From Mixophyes australis (lineage: Eukaryota; Chordata; Amphibia; Anura; Limnodynastidae), in assembly GCA_036250195.1 (NCBI GenBank), contig JAVHZZ010000002.1, forward strand, positions 68,190,205-68,254,204: a stretch of 64,000 nucleotides of DNA, given 5' to 3'. Shown here in pieces: positions 1-10,344 of this stretch; within the stretch, counting starts at the first letter, position 1, and each line of letters starts with the position of its first letter. The notes below the pieces were generated by a model, which worked only from the letters and a program-made list of their open reading frames with translations, was not told where the DNA came from and ran no database searches. The translations under genes and the position numbers were made by a program.

Positions 1-164
1 CGAGCTACCGGTTAAACCACCGGTAGGCCCTGCTACTGTCTGGCCACACTCCCTTTCACCAGTGGGCAGAGCTCACCTGGAGGCCCCTCACATCGTCCCC
101 GCTGCGTCCCCGCTGCTCAATTGCGATCGCAGTATTAACCAGTTGTTTATATTGTTTGTGCTAT

Positions 165-166
<2 letters not shown>
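1..166. other. Unassigned left edge
   Basis: No gene is seen here. A short inverted repeat (CTACCGGT / ACCGGTAG) lies at about 5-27. The sequence is otherwise unremarkable and runs into the first AT microsatellite. Confidence 0.3.

Positions 167-213
<47 letters not shown>
167..213. repeat. (AT)n microsatellite
   Basis: This is an uninterrupted AT dinucleotide run of about 47 bases. Open reading frames through it encode only Ile-Tyr repeats and are not genes. Confidence 0.95.
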
Positions 214-217
<4 letters not shown>

Positions 218-295
218 CAAAAAACAGACATAGGTCCTCTGCACTCACCATGTACAGACTGGGGTGCAAGAGGGGGTTGACCACATTGTATAGAC

Positions 296-775
296 AAGAA
301 AACAGGGATACTCTGCACTCTCCAAACACATAATTAATGCTATATCAAGTACTGTTCTGTATTAAAAACAGGGAATGTTAGTTCCACATATTGCAATATA
401 TGTTTAAGCTGACCAACTCACGCCAAAGTCTTCCCATTCTGGTCATTCCTAACATGATCAAATGCTATGCTATTTTATCTGGGCTTAAGGCTTACCTGCA
501 CACAGCTTTTAAAGGCAAGTCTTTCCCTAGCACTAGCAGCCATGGGAGACCTGGGACTCACCTGACACAAGTTGGAATTAATTAATGTAAAGAATGGGGT
601 GCAAGAGTCATGGGACTTACATTGTATAAACAAAAACAGACATAGGTTTGGCGTGAGTTGGTCAGCTTAAACATATATTGCAATATGTGGAACTAACATT
701 CCCTGTTTTTAATATAGAACAGTACTTGATATAGCATTAATTATGTGTTTGGAGAGTGCAGAGTATCCCTGTTTT

Positions 776-778
<3 letters not shown>
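296..778. repeat. Foldback element with 132-bp arms
   Basis: Bases 296-427 are the reverse complement of 647-778, with about one mismatch seen by eye. They enclose a spacer of about 219 bp, and an AT microsatellite abuts the right arm. There is no coding content. It looks like a foldback or MITE-type DNA element. The family is not recognised. Confidence 0.85.

Positions 779-857
<79 letters not shown>
779..857. repeat. (AT)n microsatellite
   Basis: This AT dinucleotide run with one ACATAC interruption directly abuts the right arm of the foldback at 296-778. Confidence 0.95.
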
Positions 858-859
<2 letters not shown>

Positions 860-900
860 GTGTATGAATTGAGAGGACTATTGCAGGCATAATATGAATC

Positions 901-1131
901 GGGGACACTTGCGTGGCATAACATTGGGGGCACTACCGTGTGGCATAGCATTGTATTGGGGGAACTACCGTGTGGCATAGCATTGTTTTGGGGGCACTAC
1001 CGTGTGGCATAGCATTGGGGGCACTGCCGTGTGGCATAGCATTGGGGGCACTACCGTGTGGCATAGCATTGTTTTGGGGGCACTACCGTGTGGCATAGCA
1101 TTGTTTTGGGGGCACTACCGTGTGGCATAGG
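901..1131. repeat. Minisatellite, 27/32-bp units
   Basis: About eight tandem copies of a unit built on GGGGGCACTACCGTGTGGCA plus TAGCATT are present. Some copies carry an extra TTTTG, so two unit lengths alternate irregularly. Confidence 0.9.
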
Positions 1132-1284
1132 GGGGCTGCCTATCTATACTAAACTATAGGACGGCTGCCTATGCTAAACTATAGTTAGGGGGGGCTGCAC
1201 AGAGAACACTATAGGGAGGGGGTGATGGGACCTTTAATGCTGAGTTGGTTTGGGTCTATATATAATTGAATGTGGGGCTGAGTG

Positions 1285-1570
1285 TGGGGGCTATCTATTA
1301 AATGTGAATATTAATTATTTAATGCTAGGAATGGTCGTGGGAAATGGATGTATTAAACGTAAATACTAATAATTTATTGCTGGGACTGTTTAGAGGGAGG
1401 GTAATAGGTTTATTTATTAAATGGGAATACTATTAATTTAATGTTGGGGTTGGTTGGAGGGAAATAGATCTATTCATCAAATTTGAGCACTATTACTTTA
1501 ATGTTGAGGCTGGAGAGAGGCCTAATTATTAAATGTGGGTGCTGTTTATTTAATGGTAGGGATGGTTGAC
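1285..1570. repeat. Degenerate tandem repeat, about 60-75 bp
   Basis: Four to five diverged units follow the pattern 'TATTAAATGTGAATACTATT', then 'TTTAATGCTGGGGTTGG', then a purine-rich stretch. The units are diverged in sequence and length. No coding capacity is seen. Confidence 0.6.
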
Positions 1571-1726
1571 ATTTCTAAATGTACCCATTATTTTTTCCAA
1601 ATAGGGCCCTCAACATTCCAGGATCCAGACAAGCCGCAACTAAAGAAACCAGCAGCCACAGGTGGTAAAAGTGACAACAACAGGTAGGACAGTCTGTCAA
1701 ATGATCTGAGTCTAGTGCAGGCTTGG

Positions 1727-1868
1727 CTAACCTGTGGTACTCCAGGTGTTGTGAAACTATAAGTCCCAGCATACCCTTCCAGCAATAAGCTGCTATATAT
1801 TGGCAAACCATGCTGGGGCTTGTAGTTTCACAAAACCTGGAGTGCCACAGGTTAGCCACTCCTGGTCT
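1727..1868. mobile_element. Foldback MITE, family F1 copy 1
   Basis: Arms of about 55 bp (GGCTAACCTGTGGTACTCCA ... TGGAGTGCCACAGGTTAGCC) surround a short loop, and both arms contain a GTTGTGAAACTA / TAGTTTCACAA core. A second, better conserved copy of the family lies at 46078-46243. This copy is the more diverged one. Confidence 0.8.
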
Positions 1869-2069
1869 AGTGGGACAATCGTGATTTTTGGTGACTGTTC
1901 TCCCCAATCTAAGAGGCAGGTCAAGACTGCATTCTTTATATACACACTGCATTCTTTATATACTGCACTAAGGTGCTAGCTGTCCTTCGTGGACTGACCA
2001 CTCCTCCTCTAGTGTCTGGTCCCGCCTCTATGATGGCTGACCACACACCCTTTGGTGGGCCCCTAGTGT

Positions 2070-2365
2070 TGCATTGCTTGAGTGCAAATTCAGAAATATA
2101 TAGTGCTGGTATATCATAATTTCAGCACCAGAAAATAATTTTTTGGCAATGGGGAAAATGTCACACCCCAAGCACTTGTAGTAGAAATTCAGAATATATA
2201 TACTGCTGGTATATAATAATTTCAGCACCAGAAAATTGCTTTTCACTACAGGGGAATATATGACACCCAAGACTTGTAGTGCAAATTCATAAAGAAATTG
2301 TGCTGGTATATTACAATTTCTGCAGGCAGAAAATAGTTTCTTTAGGAGGGAATATGACACCCCAA
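2070..2365. repeat. Three tandem copies of a 100-bp unit
   Basis: Three diverged direct copies are present. Each holds AAATTCA, then TGCTGGTATAT, then AATTTC(A/T)GCA, then CAGAAAAT, and ends near ATGACACCCCAA. No gene is seen. Confidence 0.75.
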
Positions 2366-3560
2366 ACAGTTTGTAATTTTTGGAAAAATGCCTCCTCTAT
2401 ACTCCTCTCTTCCTGCTCTAATAACTGCTCTCTTAATGCTCTAATAACTGCTGTAATAACTGCTGTAATAACTGTTCTCTCCCTGCTGTATTTCTGCGAC
2501 CTAACCCTTCTCTCTCCCTCTGTCAAATGGCGCTGGATTGCTGTGGAGGTGGATATTTATGCATTTAAAACATCGCGAGAACCGAGCTCCGAGATCCGAC
2601 AACGTCACAATGACGTTTTGCCTCGTTTTGAATTCTGAATCAGTGGGAGAGTACCGAGCCGAGCAGGCTCTGTACTCGGATACCTAAAGTTCAGGCGGGT
2701 CGGTTCTCGAGGAACCAAGCCCACCCGTCTCTAGTTATAATAGTGTCCCCTTAAAAAAATATTTAAAAAAAATTCCCCCATAAGTTAATTTTAAATTCAT
2801 TTTGCCCCTTAATCAATAAATAATGCTTGCCCAAAACATTTAAATGTCAATCTTGCTTTCTCTTATGTTCTGAATGGCAAAATAGCTCAAACAGCATACA
2901 GGCTGAACAATCTCGCCACTCACAATCACCTTTTTCAGTTTGGCCATTTGGATAGCTGTTTTGCTGTGGTTTTGAAAACCCCAGCTTAGTAAATATGGTG
3001 GTTTGTATGTTTAGCATTGTTAAAATCAGGATGGCGATTTGTAAAACGGCCTGCAATTTAGGGGCGTGAAAAGGGCGGTGACGTATAGGGACTTGGGCGA
3101 ACGTATGCAATCGCGTGGTTTTTGGCGTATAGTATGCACCTGCTTGGGGTCTAGTTTAACTTTTAGTGCCAAACCACTAGCATAAACAATTAGGCTTCCG
3201 AATCGCCATGTGATCGTGACGTATGCTCCCAATCACCTGAATACTCTCTGGCAATTAAACATTGCTATTAAGCTCTAATTACAGCATGTGCCCTATATGC
3301 TGCTATGACTGCATTTACCGGTATGTTTGCTTTAAATGTTTTAAGCTTTTACCAAGGTTTGTTTGGTTTGTACTTTTTTAAGTGTCTGTTTACTGGTAGC
3401 CTATTTTCTATCATTTTAATACTTTTTTTTGGTCTTTCCCCCTGAGACAAATGTATGTGCTCTTTTTTAGTTTTCATACTTTGTGTCATGTTATAGTTTC
3501 CTTGTTTTTACTATGTTTCTTACCCTACACTTGGGGCTGTTTACTAGTTTTGTTATGTTT
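2366..3560. other. Intergenic, no gene seen
   Basis: A short AATAACTGCTGT tandem lies at about 2420-2480. A CpG-containing block at about 2570-2735 has the look of a degraded DNA-transposon end. The rest is AT-rich single-copy-looking sequence without a recognisable gene. Confidence 0.4.
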
Positions 3561-3900
3561 CCTTTCTTTAGCTTTCCATTGCCTAGGTGTGCAGGTTTAC
3601 ATAGCATATAAGAAGAAGGAATAATTTGCTTTTCTTTTTGGTTCTTTAGCTTTCCATTGCCTATTGCTGGACATTTGACAGAAACAATCAGCTTCTATTT
3701 TGAGGTAACTAAAATGGCCCTAGGTGTGCAGGCTTACATAGCATATAAAAAGAAGGAATCATTTGCCTTTCTTTTTTGTTCTTTAGCCTTCCATTGCCTA
3801 TTGCTGGACATTTGACAGAAACAATCGGCTTCCATTTTGAGTTAAGTAAAATAGCCCTAGGTGTGCAGGCTTACATAGCATATAAGGAGAAGGAATTTAT
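3561..3900. repeat. Subterminal tandem array, left, of Harbinger A
   Basis: Two to three units of about 130 bp are present. Each reads TTTAGCTTTCCATTGCCTA, then GGACATTTGACAGAAACAAT, then CCTAGGTGTGCAGG, then a pyrimidine-rich tract. The first unit lacks its middle. Inverted copies lie at 8283-8455, so the two arrays bracket the transposase at 4160-5837. I infer that they are long inverted ends or subterminal repeats of one DNA transposon. Confidence 0.6.
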
Positions 3901-4159
3901 TTTCGCCCCTGAGACATATGTATGTGTTCATTTGTTTTTTGCTTTTTCTTGCTTTGTTTAATGCCTAGTCATGTGGCACAATGGCAAATTGTGTTCTCTG
4001 TTTTATTTGTAAATAATTTTTTCTCTTTTTTCAGCTCCAATTATGAGTTTGGCCAACCCACTTGTAGGTGTAAGTAAATTGTAAACAGGAGTGAGATTTC
4101 AAAAATTGTGAGGTAATGTATTTTTTGTAACATCCTTCTCTCTGAAATATAGTGTTTCT

Positions 4160-5837
4160 TAGAAATAGACGAGACACATGTGGCAGCGCAGGAGGGCAAC
4201 CAGCATCGACGCTTCCAAAACCAGCAACTAGTCCATCGTCGCCGGCCCAGGGAGCGTGTCTTCAGGCCACGTGTCAGCCTCTTTGGGATGTCTGATGCTG
4301 AGGTGGTTCATTGTTATCGGCTCCTGCCTCGTGTCGTCCTGGACACCCTGCGCATTGTGCAGAGTGACTTGGAGCCAATGTGCAACATCCCGACAGCAAT
4401 ACCGCCATTGACCAAACTGTTAGCAGTATTGCACTTTTGCACCACTGGGTCTTTTCAGACCACTGTGGGAGTCGCGGCAGGGATGCCCCAGAAGTCCTTC
4501 AGTCATGTGCTGAAGGTTGTTCTGTGGGCTTTCCTGTCGGGGCTCAGGCAATTCATACATTTGCCACTCGATCAGGAGTCCCTTGTGCAGACCAAACGGC
4601 ATTTTGCCACCATAGCCAGTTTTCCGCACGTCATAGGGGCAGTAGATGGTACTCATGTAGCCTTGGTACCCTCTGGTGGGAATTCTGCGATGTATTTGAA
4701 TTGCAAGCGTTTCCACTCTATATACGTCCATGCTAAATGTGATGCATCTCTTGACCTGGTAGCTATGTGCAAATAAAAGAAAAATGTTGTCCGGCGCTCA
4801 GAAACAAACAGAATTTAAAAATCACTGTGTCAGCATAAACATAAAGGAGAATTTTGTGCACAATATAGCTATATTGGGGTTAAGCTCACCTGCCGGACGT
4901 CAAGGCATCTCCTGTAGGTGAGTCCCTAAGCTAGTGATACAAATTTACATTCAGGGTGTTCCATTTAAAACCTTTCCCTGAACCTCCATCTTATAAAGCC
5001 TGCAGCACCTTTGTAGGGAGTGGTCAACTCCCAAAAAACTAGAAAATAGTGAAAAAAAAAAAAAAGCTATGGTAGCTATGTGGCCAGGGAGTACACATGA
5101 CTCCTTTGCCTTCCGGCAATCAGGGATGTGGCAAAGATTGCAACAGAGGCAAGGGGGTGCAAGGCCGAATGGTGACGCGTGGCTATTAGGTACTAGGTTT
5201 TTTTCTTTGTAACCTAAATAGACGTCTTATATGTAGTACTTTAAAGTGTTAATATTCATGTCTTAAGTTTTATAGCTAAGTAGACATATTACAATGGAGC
5301 ATTGCAATATCATTCCCAGTAATATTTAATTGTGATGTGTAACTTAAAATACCACCTGGTCAGCTCCTCATATAAAAAGCTTTCCAAAAGATTTACCCTT
5401 GGGTCAAAATAAATTGAGTGTATTATGTAAGCTTTTCTGAAGTAATATCTGCGTTATTTCTAATTTGTACATATGCCGCTATTTGTCATCTAACATGTTG
5501 CTTGTGTTCTTGATGGAGCTACAATTATGTCACTCATATTTTTGCCCTTTGTCCTTCTTGTCACTCCTTCAAGGAGATAATGTGTACCCTTTTCGCCCTT
5601 GGCTCCTCACTCCTCTTTTGAACCCGCATGGAGCAGGAGGTCGCATACAACTCGGCACATACAGCCATTAGATCGGTTGTCGAGCTGGCATTTGGTCTTT
5701 TAAAGGCCAAATTCCATTGCCTAGATCGGTCTGGTGGTGCTCTAATGTATGCTCCAACCACTGTGTGTGATATCATTGCTCTGTGTATGGTGTTCCATAA
5801 CATTGCTATTGGCATTCTGCGATGGATGATACCATAG
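4160..5837 (+). pseudogene. PIF/Harbinger (HARBI1-like) transposase, broken
   Basis: The reading frame from about 4180 shows the Harbinger helical N-terminal region and then GAVDGTHV, whose Asp (4645-4647) is the first catalytic residue. A 300-bp retroposon with a 13-bp target duplication interrupts it at 4770-5069. The frame resumes with PGSTHDS, which holds the second catalytic Asp (about 5099). A splice donor lies at 5190 and an acceptor at 5573, and exon 2 opens with YPFRPWLLTPLLNP. A one- or two-base frameshift near 5620-5630 precedes the conserved AHT...FGLLKAKF block and the C-terminus at about 5837. Family knowledge: such proteins are DDE transposases that act with a partner MYB-like protein in the nucleus. 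The insertion and frameshift make this copy non-functional. Confidence 0.88.
4770..5069 (+). mobile_element. Retroposon (SINE-like) inserted in transposase
   Basis: The insert is flanked by a perfect 13-bp duplication, TGGTAGCTATGTG, at 4757-4769 and 5070-5082, and has an A-rich 3' tail at about 5051-5065. No internal ORF is seen. The poly(A) tail and target duplication show insertion by target-primed reverse transcription. The family is not recognised. Confidence 0.8.
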
Positions 5838-6290
5838 GTGTGCAGCAGGAGGTCTCATAGATAAAGAATCACCTCAGGAGTTACCTTATATTCAGACAGA
5901 ACGAGTCTTGACATGTATATATTCTTTATATAGTACTAAGTACCAGGATCAGTATAACAACAGCTTTCAGTAACAGCTTCTTAACATAACATATCAGTAA
6001 CATGAGCTGCTCAGCTCATCTCTTTTCCCGGAGAGAGAATCTTCTAGAACACAGAGAGTTGAGACAGGAAAAATACAAACAAGTACATGCATATACAGCA
6101 GACAAACAATACACCTCAGTATGAATACAGCGCCATCTGCTGACCCTCCATGGTAACTACATGCATATAAACAAACCCATAGTCTGTTGTACATATTTCA
6201 ACACCCCTTCTCAACAGACTGGGTTTCTTCAGTTAGACCCATCTTTGACGTAAGTCTCCAATGTCTCTTTCTGACAAGAGGCTTAGTCAG
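5838..6290 (-). mobile_element. Ty1/copia element 3' end: RNase H tail, PPT and LTR
   Basis: Reading the minus strand from about 6290, a short frame gives LTKPL...H..L...MGL, the C-terminal signature of copia RNase H. It stops just before a purine tract (GAGAAGGGG, complement of 6204-6212). The tract abuts TGTTGAAATATG, a typical copia LTR start at 6203. The LTR runs to about 5839, is about 365 bp long, and holds a TATA-like CTATATAAAG. Only the 3' end survives. The rest of the element is missing to the right. Confidence 0.7.
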
Positions 6291-6585
6291 TAAGACGTGT
6301 AAGTGTATTGTTTATAGAGGTTAGGTTTAGGTCCAAAGTGTTCTCTATATGGGTGAGACTACTGTGTAAAGTATGCTCCATATGGGTGATGGTTGCGTGT
6401 TGAAGGATATCTGTGGTGTTGGACTGAATAGTGGTATTAGTCTCCAGAATACTGTGATAGCAGGAATGCAGTGATTCCCGTTTACTGACTTCTGCTTTCT
6501 CAGCCATCTGATGCTTTTCCATATCGCATGCCTCTTCCATTAGCTCATCCTCAGAATTGTCTCCAGCTGTATTGGCACCTACAAT
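6283..6585 (-). pseudogene. Terminal exon of a possible Harbinger MYB-like protein
   Basis: An open minus-strand stretch follows a plausible acceptor (TTCATTGTAG ending at about 6580). It encodes an acidic segment (NSEDELMEEACDMEK) and then a polar helical tail rich in NTT and THIE motifs. Such acidic and polar tails follow the DNA-binding domain in MYB/SANT-like partners of Harbinger transposases, and convergent order with the transposase at 4160-5837 fits. Its end fuses into the copia fragment. Upstream exons are lost to the block at 6915-8280. The assignment is tentative. Confidence 0.35.
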
Positions 6586-6774
6586 GAATGACAAATTAAA
6601 AAGCAAAAGTTAATGACATGTAATGTGCCTTTATGTAACGATACATTGGCAATACAATTTTTCTACTTTTCTGTGTGTGGTGGTTAAAATGTCGCTTCTT
6701 TTTTTTCTCACTATATCTAACTGCAACTATGTTTGAGTTTAGGATTTGCTACTTAAAGGGTAATTAAATTTTTT

Positions 6775-6778
<4 letters not shown>

Positions 6779-6818
<40 letters not shown>
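6779..6818. repeat. (AT)n microsatellite
   Basis: This is a pure AT run of about 40 bases in an otherwise featureless interval (6600-6914). Confidence 0.95.
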
Positions 6819-6821
<3 letters not shown>

Positions 6822-6914
6822 AACAGATTTAAGCAAACAGGTGCTTAGAAGTGCAAATGTGCAGTAATGAAAGAAATGTATACTCAGTAAACAGGATGGC
6901 AGCTCCCCAACACA

Positions 6915-8280
6915 TTCAACACTTGTCTACAAGTGTCAACCTAATAGACACAAATACAAAAGAGAAGGGGCGCCAAACATAGTGCATTAAATGTGTGACA
7001 TCCCAAGTGTATTCCACATATATATAGTTCCCGTACCAGAGATTCTCGTGATAACAGCTTGAAATATATGCTGATGAATCCACTCAAGTACCGTCTATGA
7101 TGGATCACTGAACCACATGTATCACAGCTCCGGAGTGTACTAGAACTCAAAAATGCCCACAATAGTGTAATGCCATCAGACACAAATGGACAGGCAAATA
7201 TAATAAAATAACTTTTAATAAAAGGAGGCACAGATGCCTCACACTGCAACTCAAGTACAATATGCTCGTACATAAGAATAGTTAAAATCAGCTTATCTGT
7301 CCTGTCCACATGCAAGGATGGAATCTCGAGCAGGGCAAATTCTGGCCAGTAAGCCCACACTGGTGCATGGATCCAGGACAGGAGCAGAAACAGTCTCGAC
7401 GCGTTTCGTCCTCCTAATCGAAGACTTTCTCAAGGGATATAATTCAAACACCAGAACAACGAGCTTATATAGTAAAATACATAGTCCAAATTGAAAAGCA
7501 CACACCTCCGAGCTGTGGGCGGAACTCCGGGAGTTACGATACCTCACTTCCGGTATCTCACTTCCGGGCAGAGAGCAGCACGAAAAAGTATCAGAACACC
7601 ATCCCAAACAGCAAAAGTCAACAATCAAAAACCACCAGCAACCGGAACACAACTGGACACGAGGTCAACATGTAAGTAAGTTAGAAATTACCATGGAAAT
7701 TGACAATGGGAATTAATATTAGAATTAAAGCGTCACCATAGCAATATGTAAATATATTTCAGACTGAATACCACCTAAACTCAACAGCACCAAACACGGA
7801 GCCCACCACTCCCACCCAACATAAACCTCCCAACCACCAACACACAGAAGAAGCGAGCCCCGGTGGGACCACCAAGAACCCACATGCATGTTACAAATAA
7901 AAAGATACTATTTAAACATCACCATGGTAACATATGAAAACACAATCAGCTGAATACCGCCCACTGAATATTCCGCATGGAGCCCACCAAATCCTACCTA
8001 ATACACAGATCTCCTAGCTAAATCTATACATAGGGGAGTGAGCTCCGATAAGATTACTAGAAATCCACATACATATTGCAAATAAGGGCTGACACAGTGT
8101 TACAAACAGGCTAATGACACAGATATACCCTATAGCATCTTATATATAGGGCTTGGTGCATCCACTAAAGCAAAAATGCCACATCTTATCTAATACAAAT
8201 GAATCCTAAGCTCATAAAACAAAAATAAATGGCTAAAAGCCCCACTAGACAATGACATATTGTTTAGTCCATCACTATAC
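6915..8280 (-). mobile_element. Penelope-like element 3' region (non-coding)
   Basis: No convincing ORF is present. The block carries GACGCGTTTCG (about 7398), then GACTTTCTCAAGG about 23 bases later. The same pairing occurs at 55876 and at 58552, the last directly linked to a GIY-YIG endonuclease ORF. By this link I assign the block to a PLE 3' untranslated region read on the minus strand. The right half (7700-8280) is AT-rich with repeated 'GGAGCCCACCA' and 'ACCATGGTAAC' motifs and may belong to the same element. Its limits are approximate. Confidence 0.45.
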
Positions 8281-8282
8281 AA

Positions 8283-8455
8283 ATAGGCGCACACCTAGGG
8301 CCATTTTACGTACCTCAAAATGGAGGCTAATTGTGTCAAATGTTCAGCAATAGGCAATGGAAAGCTAAAGATCGAAAAGAAAGGCAAATTATTCCTTATT
8401 TTTGTATGCTATGTAAGCCTGCACACCTAGGGCCATTTTATTTACCTCAAAATCA
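8283..8455. repeat. Subterminal tandem array, right, inverted copy of 3561-3900
   Basis: Two units read as the reverse complement of the 3561-3900 array: CACACCTAGGGCCATTTTA, then GTCAAATGTTCAGCAATAGG, then CAATGGAAAGCTAAAG. They lie about 4.4 kb away in opposite orientation. See the left array for interpretation. Confidence 0.6.
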
Positions 8456-8507
8456 ACAAGTCAAATCCTATTCCTAACAGCAAGAACTTGTCAGCCATGC
8501 ATAAATT

Positions 8508-8822
8508 CATACTTACCTACTTTCTTCAGCTCTCTTCCGGGAGCCAGCCAGTGGAGGGGGGCGTGAGGGGGCGGGGCGGCCAAAATCGCGTCATTTCGGC
8601 CCCGCCCCCTGTGACGTCATGACGCAAATTGCGTCATTTGACAGCGGGGGGCGGGGCTAAACGCCGCGATTCATCGGGAATCGCGGCGTTTGGGATCTAA
8701 TTCTGCCCACTTCACTAGGAAGTGGGCAGAATTCGGGAGATTGCCACACTCGCCCGGGAGTCCGGGAGACTCTCGCAAAATGCGGGAGTCTCCCGGACAT
8801 TCCGGGAGAGTTGGCAAGTATG
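8508..8822. mobile_element. GC-rich palindromic hAT-like MITE
   Basis: The element begins CATACTTACC and ends GGCAAGTATG. It is flanked by ATAAATT on both sides (8501-8507 and 8824-8830), giving a 7-8 bp target duplication of hAT type. Nested palindromes are visible: CGCCGCGATTC/GAATCGCGGCG, TCTGCCCACTT/AAGTGGGCAGA and GGGAGACT/AGTCTCCC. There is no ORF of its own. GC content is far above that of its surroundings. Confidence 0.8.
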
Positions 8823-9057
8823 GATAAATTGTCAGGGCTGACTATCGAATACAGTGTGAGTTTTATAGTGGATATCAGTGTGTTCTCTTGCGTAGGCGTT
8901 AGCATGCTAGGCCCACCCATTGGCAGGAAAGTTCATTTCATTGACAGGTGAGTCAGCCATCTTGCTAATGGTTCTGCGCATGACGTGCAGACGCACCGAC
9001 GTGCACTGAGAACCAATAGCTAGGCAGAATATTAAAGTGTCTCAGTTTTCAGACACC

Positions 9058-10344
9058 ATGCAAGCAGCTACTTTCTCACATACCGAACTGCGGGTCCTTA
9101 CAGCAACACTGGACCGTTGCTTTAAACCCGCAGGTCGGTATGTAAGTAACGACGAGACAGTCAATGCCTATCGAGCCGTCAGCAGGCATCTGTGCATGCA
9201 ATTGGGCAGCCGGCGCTCCATCGTCCAATTGCAGCGCAGATGGAGCGATCTGCAGAGATGGCAGCCCGACCTCCTCGCTGACTTAAGGGCAGAAATAGAT
9301 GCTCGTAAGTATGCCCAAAACATAGTATAACATGCAAATGGATCACCACAAAGAAAACATGGAGACATGTTTGCAAAGGCCTCTTTTGTGTCCATTCCCT
9401 ACTGATTATCATATCAAGTATTATATCCTATTATATACTTTCTAGTGCTTATTATGCTTCTTTTAATGCATTTCATTTGCAAAAATATTTTTGGTCCCAT
9501 GGACAGTATTTGTCATTGTTTCAAACGTTAACCGTTTCATTTATGGAACATGACTGGTATTTCCCATTGAAAGCTACCATTATCTGCATGTTTGTGTATG
9601 TTGGAGAAAATAAAAAAATTAAAACAAATACAACACACCCCGCTCTCCAATAGGACTCCAACGCAGCTACCGCCGCAATGAACAAGAGGAGGTGGTCCAA
9701 CAGGAAGAGCCAGGGGTGGTCCAGGAGGAGGTGGAAGTGGGAAGGGAACAGCCACAGGAGGATGAGTCAGCGGTGGCAGAAGACTACCTTTCTATCTCCC
9801 CAGTAATCTTCCAGAGCCACCCTGAACCCTCTCAGCAGCCAGAGGTGCTGGTGGAAGAAAGTAAGTACAGGGTAATTGTCATATAGTGGAGTTTTGAATT
9901 TTTTTTTTAACGAGATAGACTTTGACATGAGAAACAGTTTTCCCTGCCCATTCACAGTAGAGGCCATCCTAAGTTACCCTAATGGGGAAACTGCTCCCCC
10001 CACTTCTAGTGTTGTGCACAGCTGACTGTGTTGCAAAATTGCAGCCTAGAGGGTGAGACTCTGCTTGCAATGTATGCAAGGAAAAAATAAAAAATATAGT
10101 CAAACACACACAATTATACTATATACTTCTTATTACAACTGCGTTTAGCATAATAAAAAACTTTGGCGCAGTTTTTTTGTAACACTACACTGCACTATAC
10201 CGAGCATGAAAAATGCGTACCCATATGCACAGGAACCTAGACCTAGCATTTCACCACATGAATGTATTAAGAGTGCATTAATTACATTTTTGCATTTTGT
10301 TTTTTGCAGCTGACGAAGAGTTGATAGATCCAACCAGACCATAG
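9058..10344 (+). CDS. MYB/SANT-like protein of a PIF/Harbinger transposon
   Basis: Three exons join in frame: 9058-9304, 9654-9860 and 10310-10344. The total is 489 bases, or 162 residues plus a stop. Donors are GTAAGT at 9305 and at 9861. Acceptors are ..CCAATAG and ..TTTTGCAG. Residues 1-85 form a MYB/SANT-like domain with a tryptophan and basic helix pattern (LQRRWSDLQRW). Residues from about 86 on are a basic patch and then an acidic Glu/Gln-rich tail. Family knowledge: Harbinger transposons encode such a protein to help the transposase enter the nucleus and bind DNA. No transposase on this strand is linked to it here, so the element may be internally deleted. ATG 9058 was chosen because the only earlier in-frame start is a GTG. 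A host-domesticated gene is possible but less likely. Confidence 0.72.

Noticed and set aside
88..978. ORFs with long Ile-Tyr repeats on the minus strand
   Set aside because: They are translations of (AT)n microsatellites and lack any domain.
7058..7115. Hammerhead ribozyme in the PLE-like block (CTGATGA ... TGGATC)
   Set aside because: The CUGAUGA box is present and a weak stem II is possible, but the required GAAA box does not follow, so the catalytic core is not formed.
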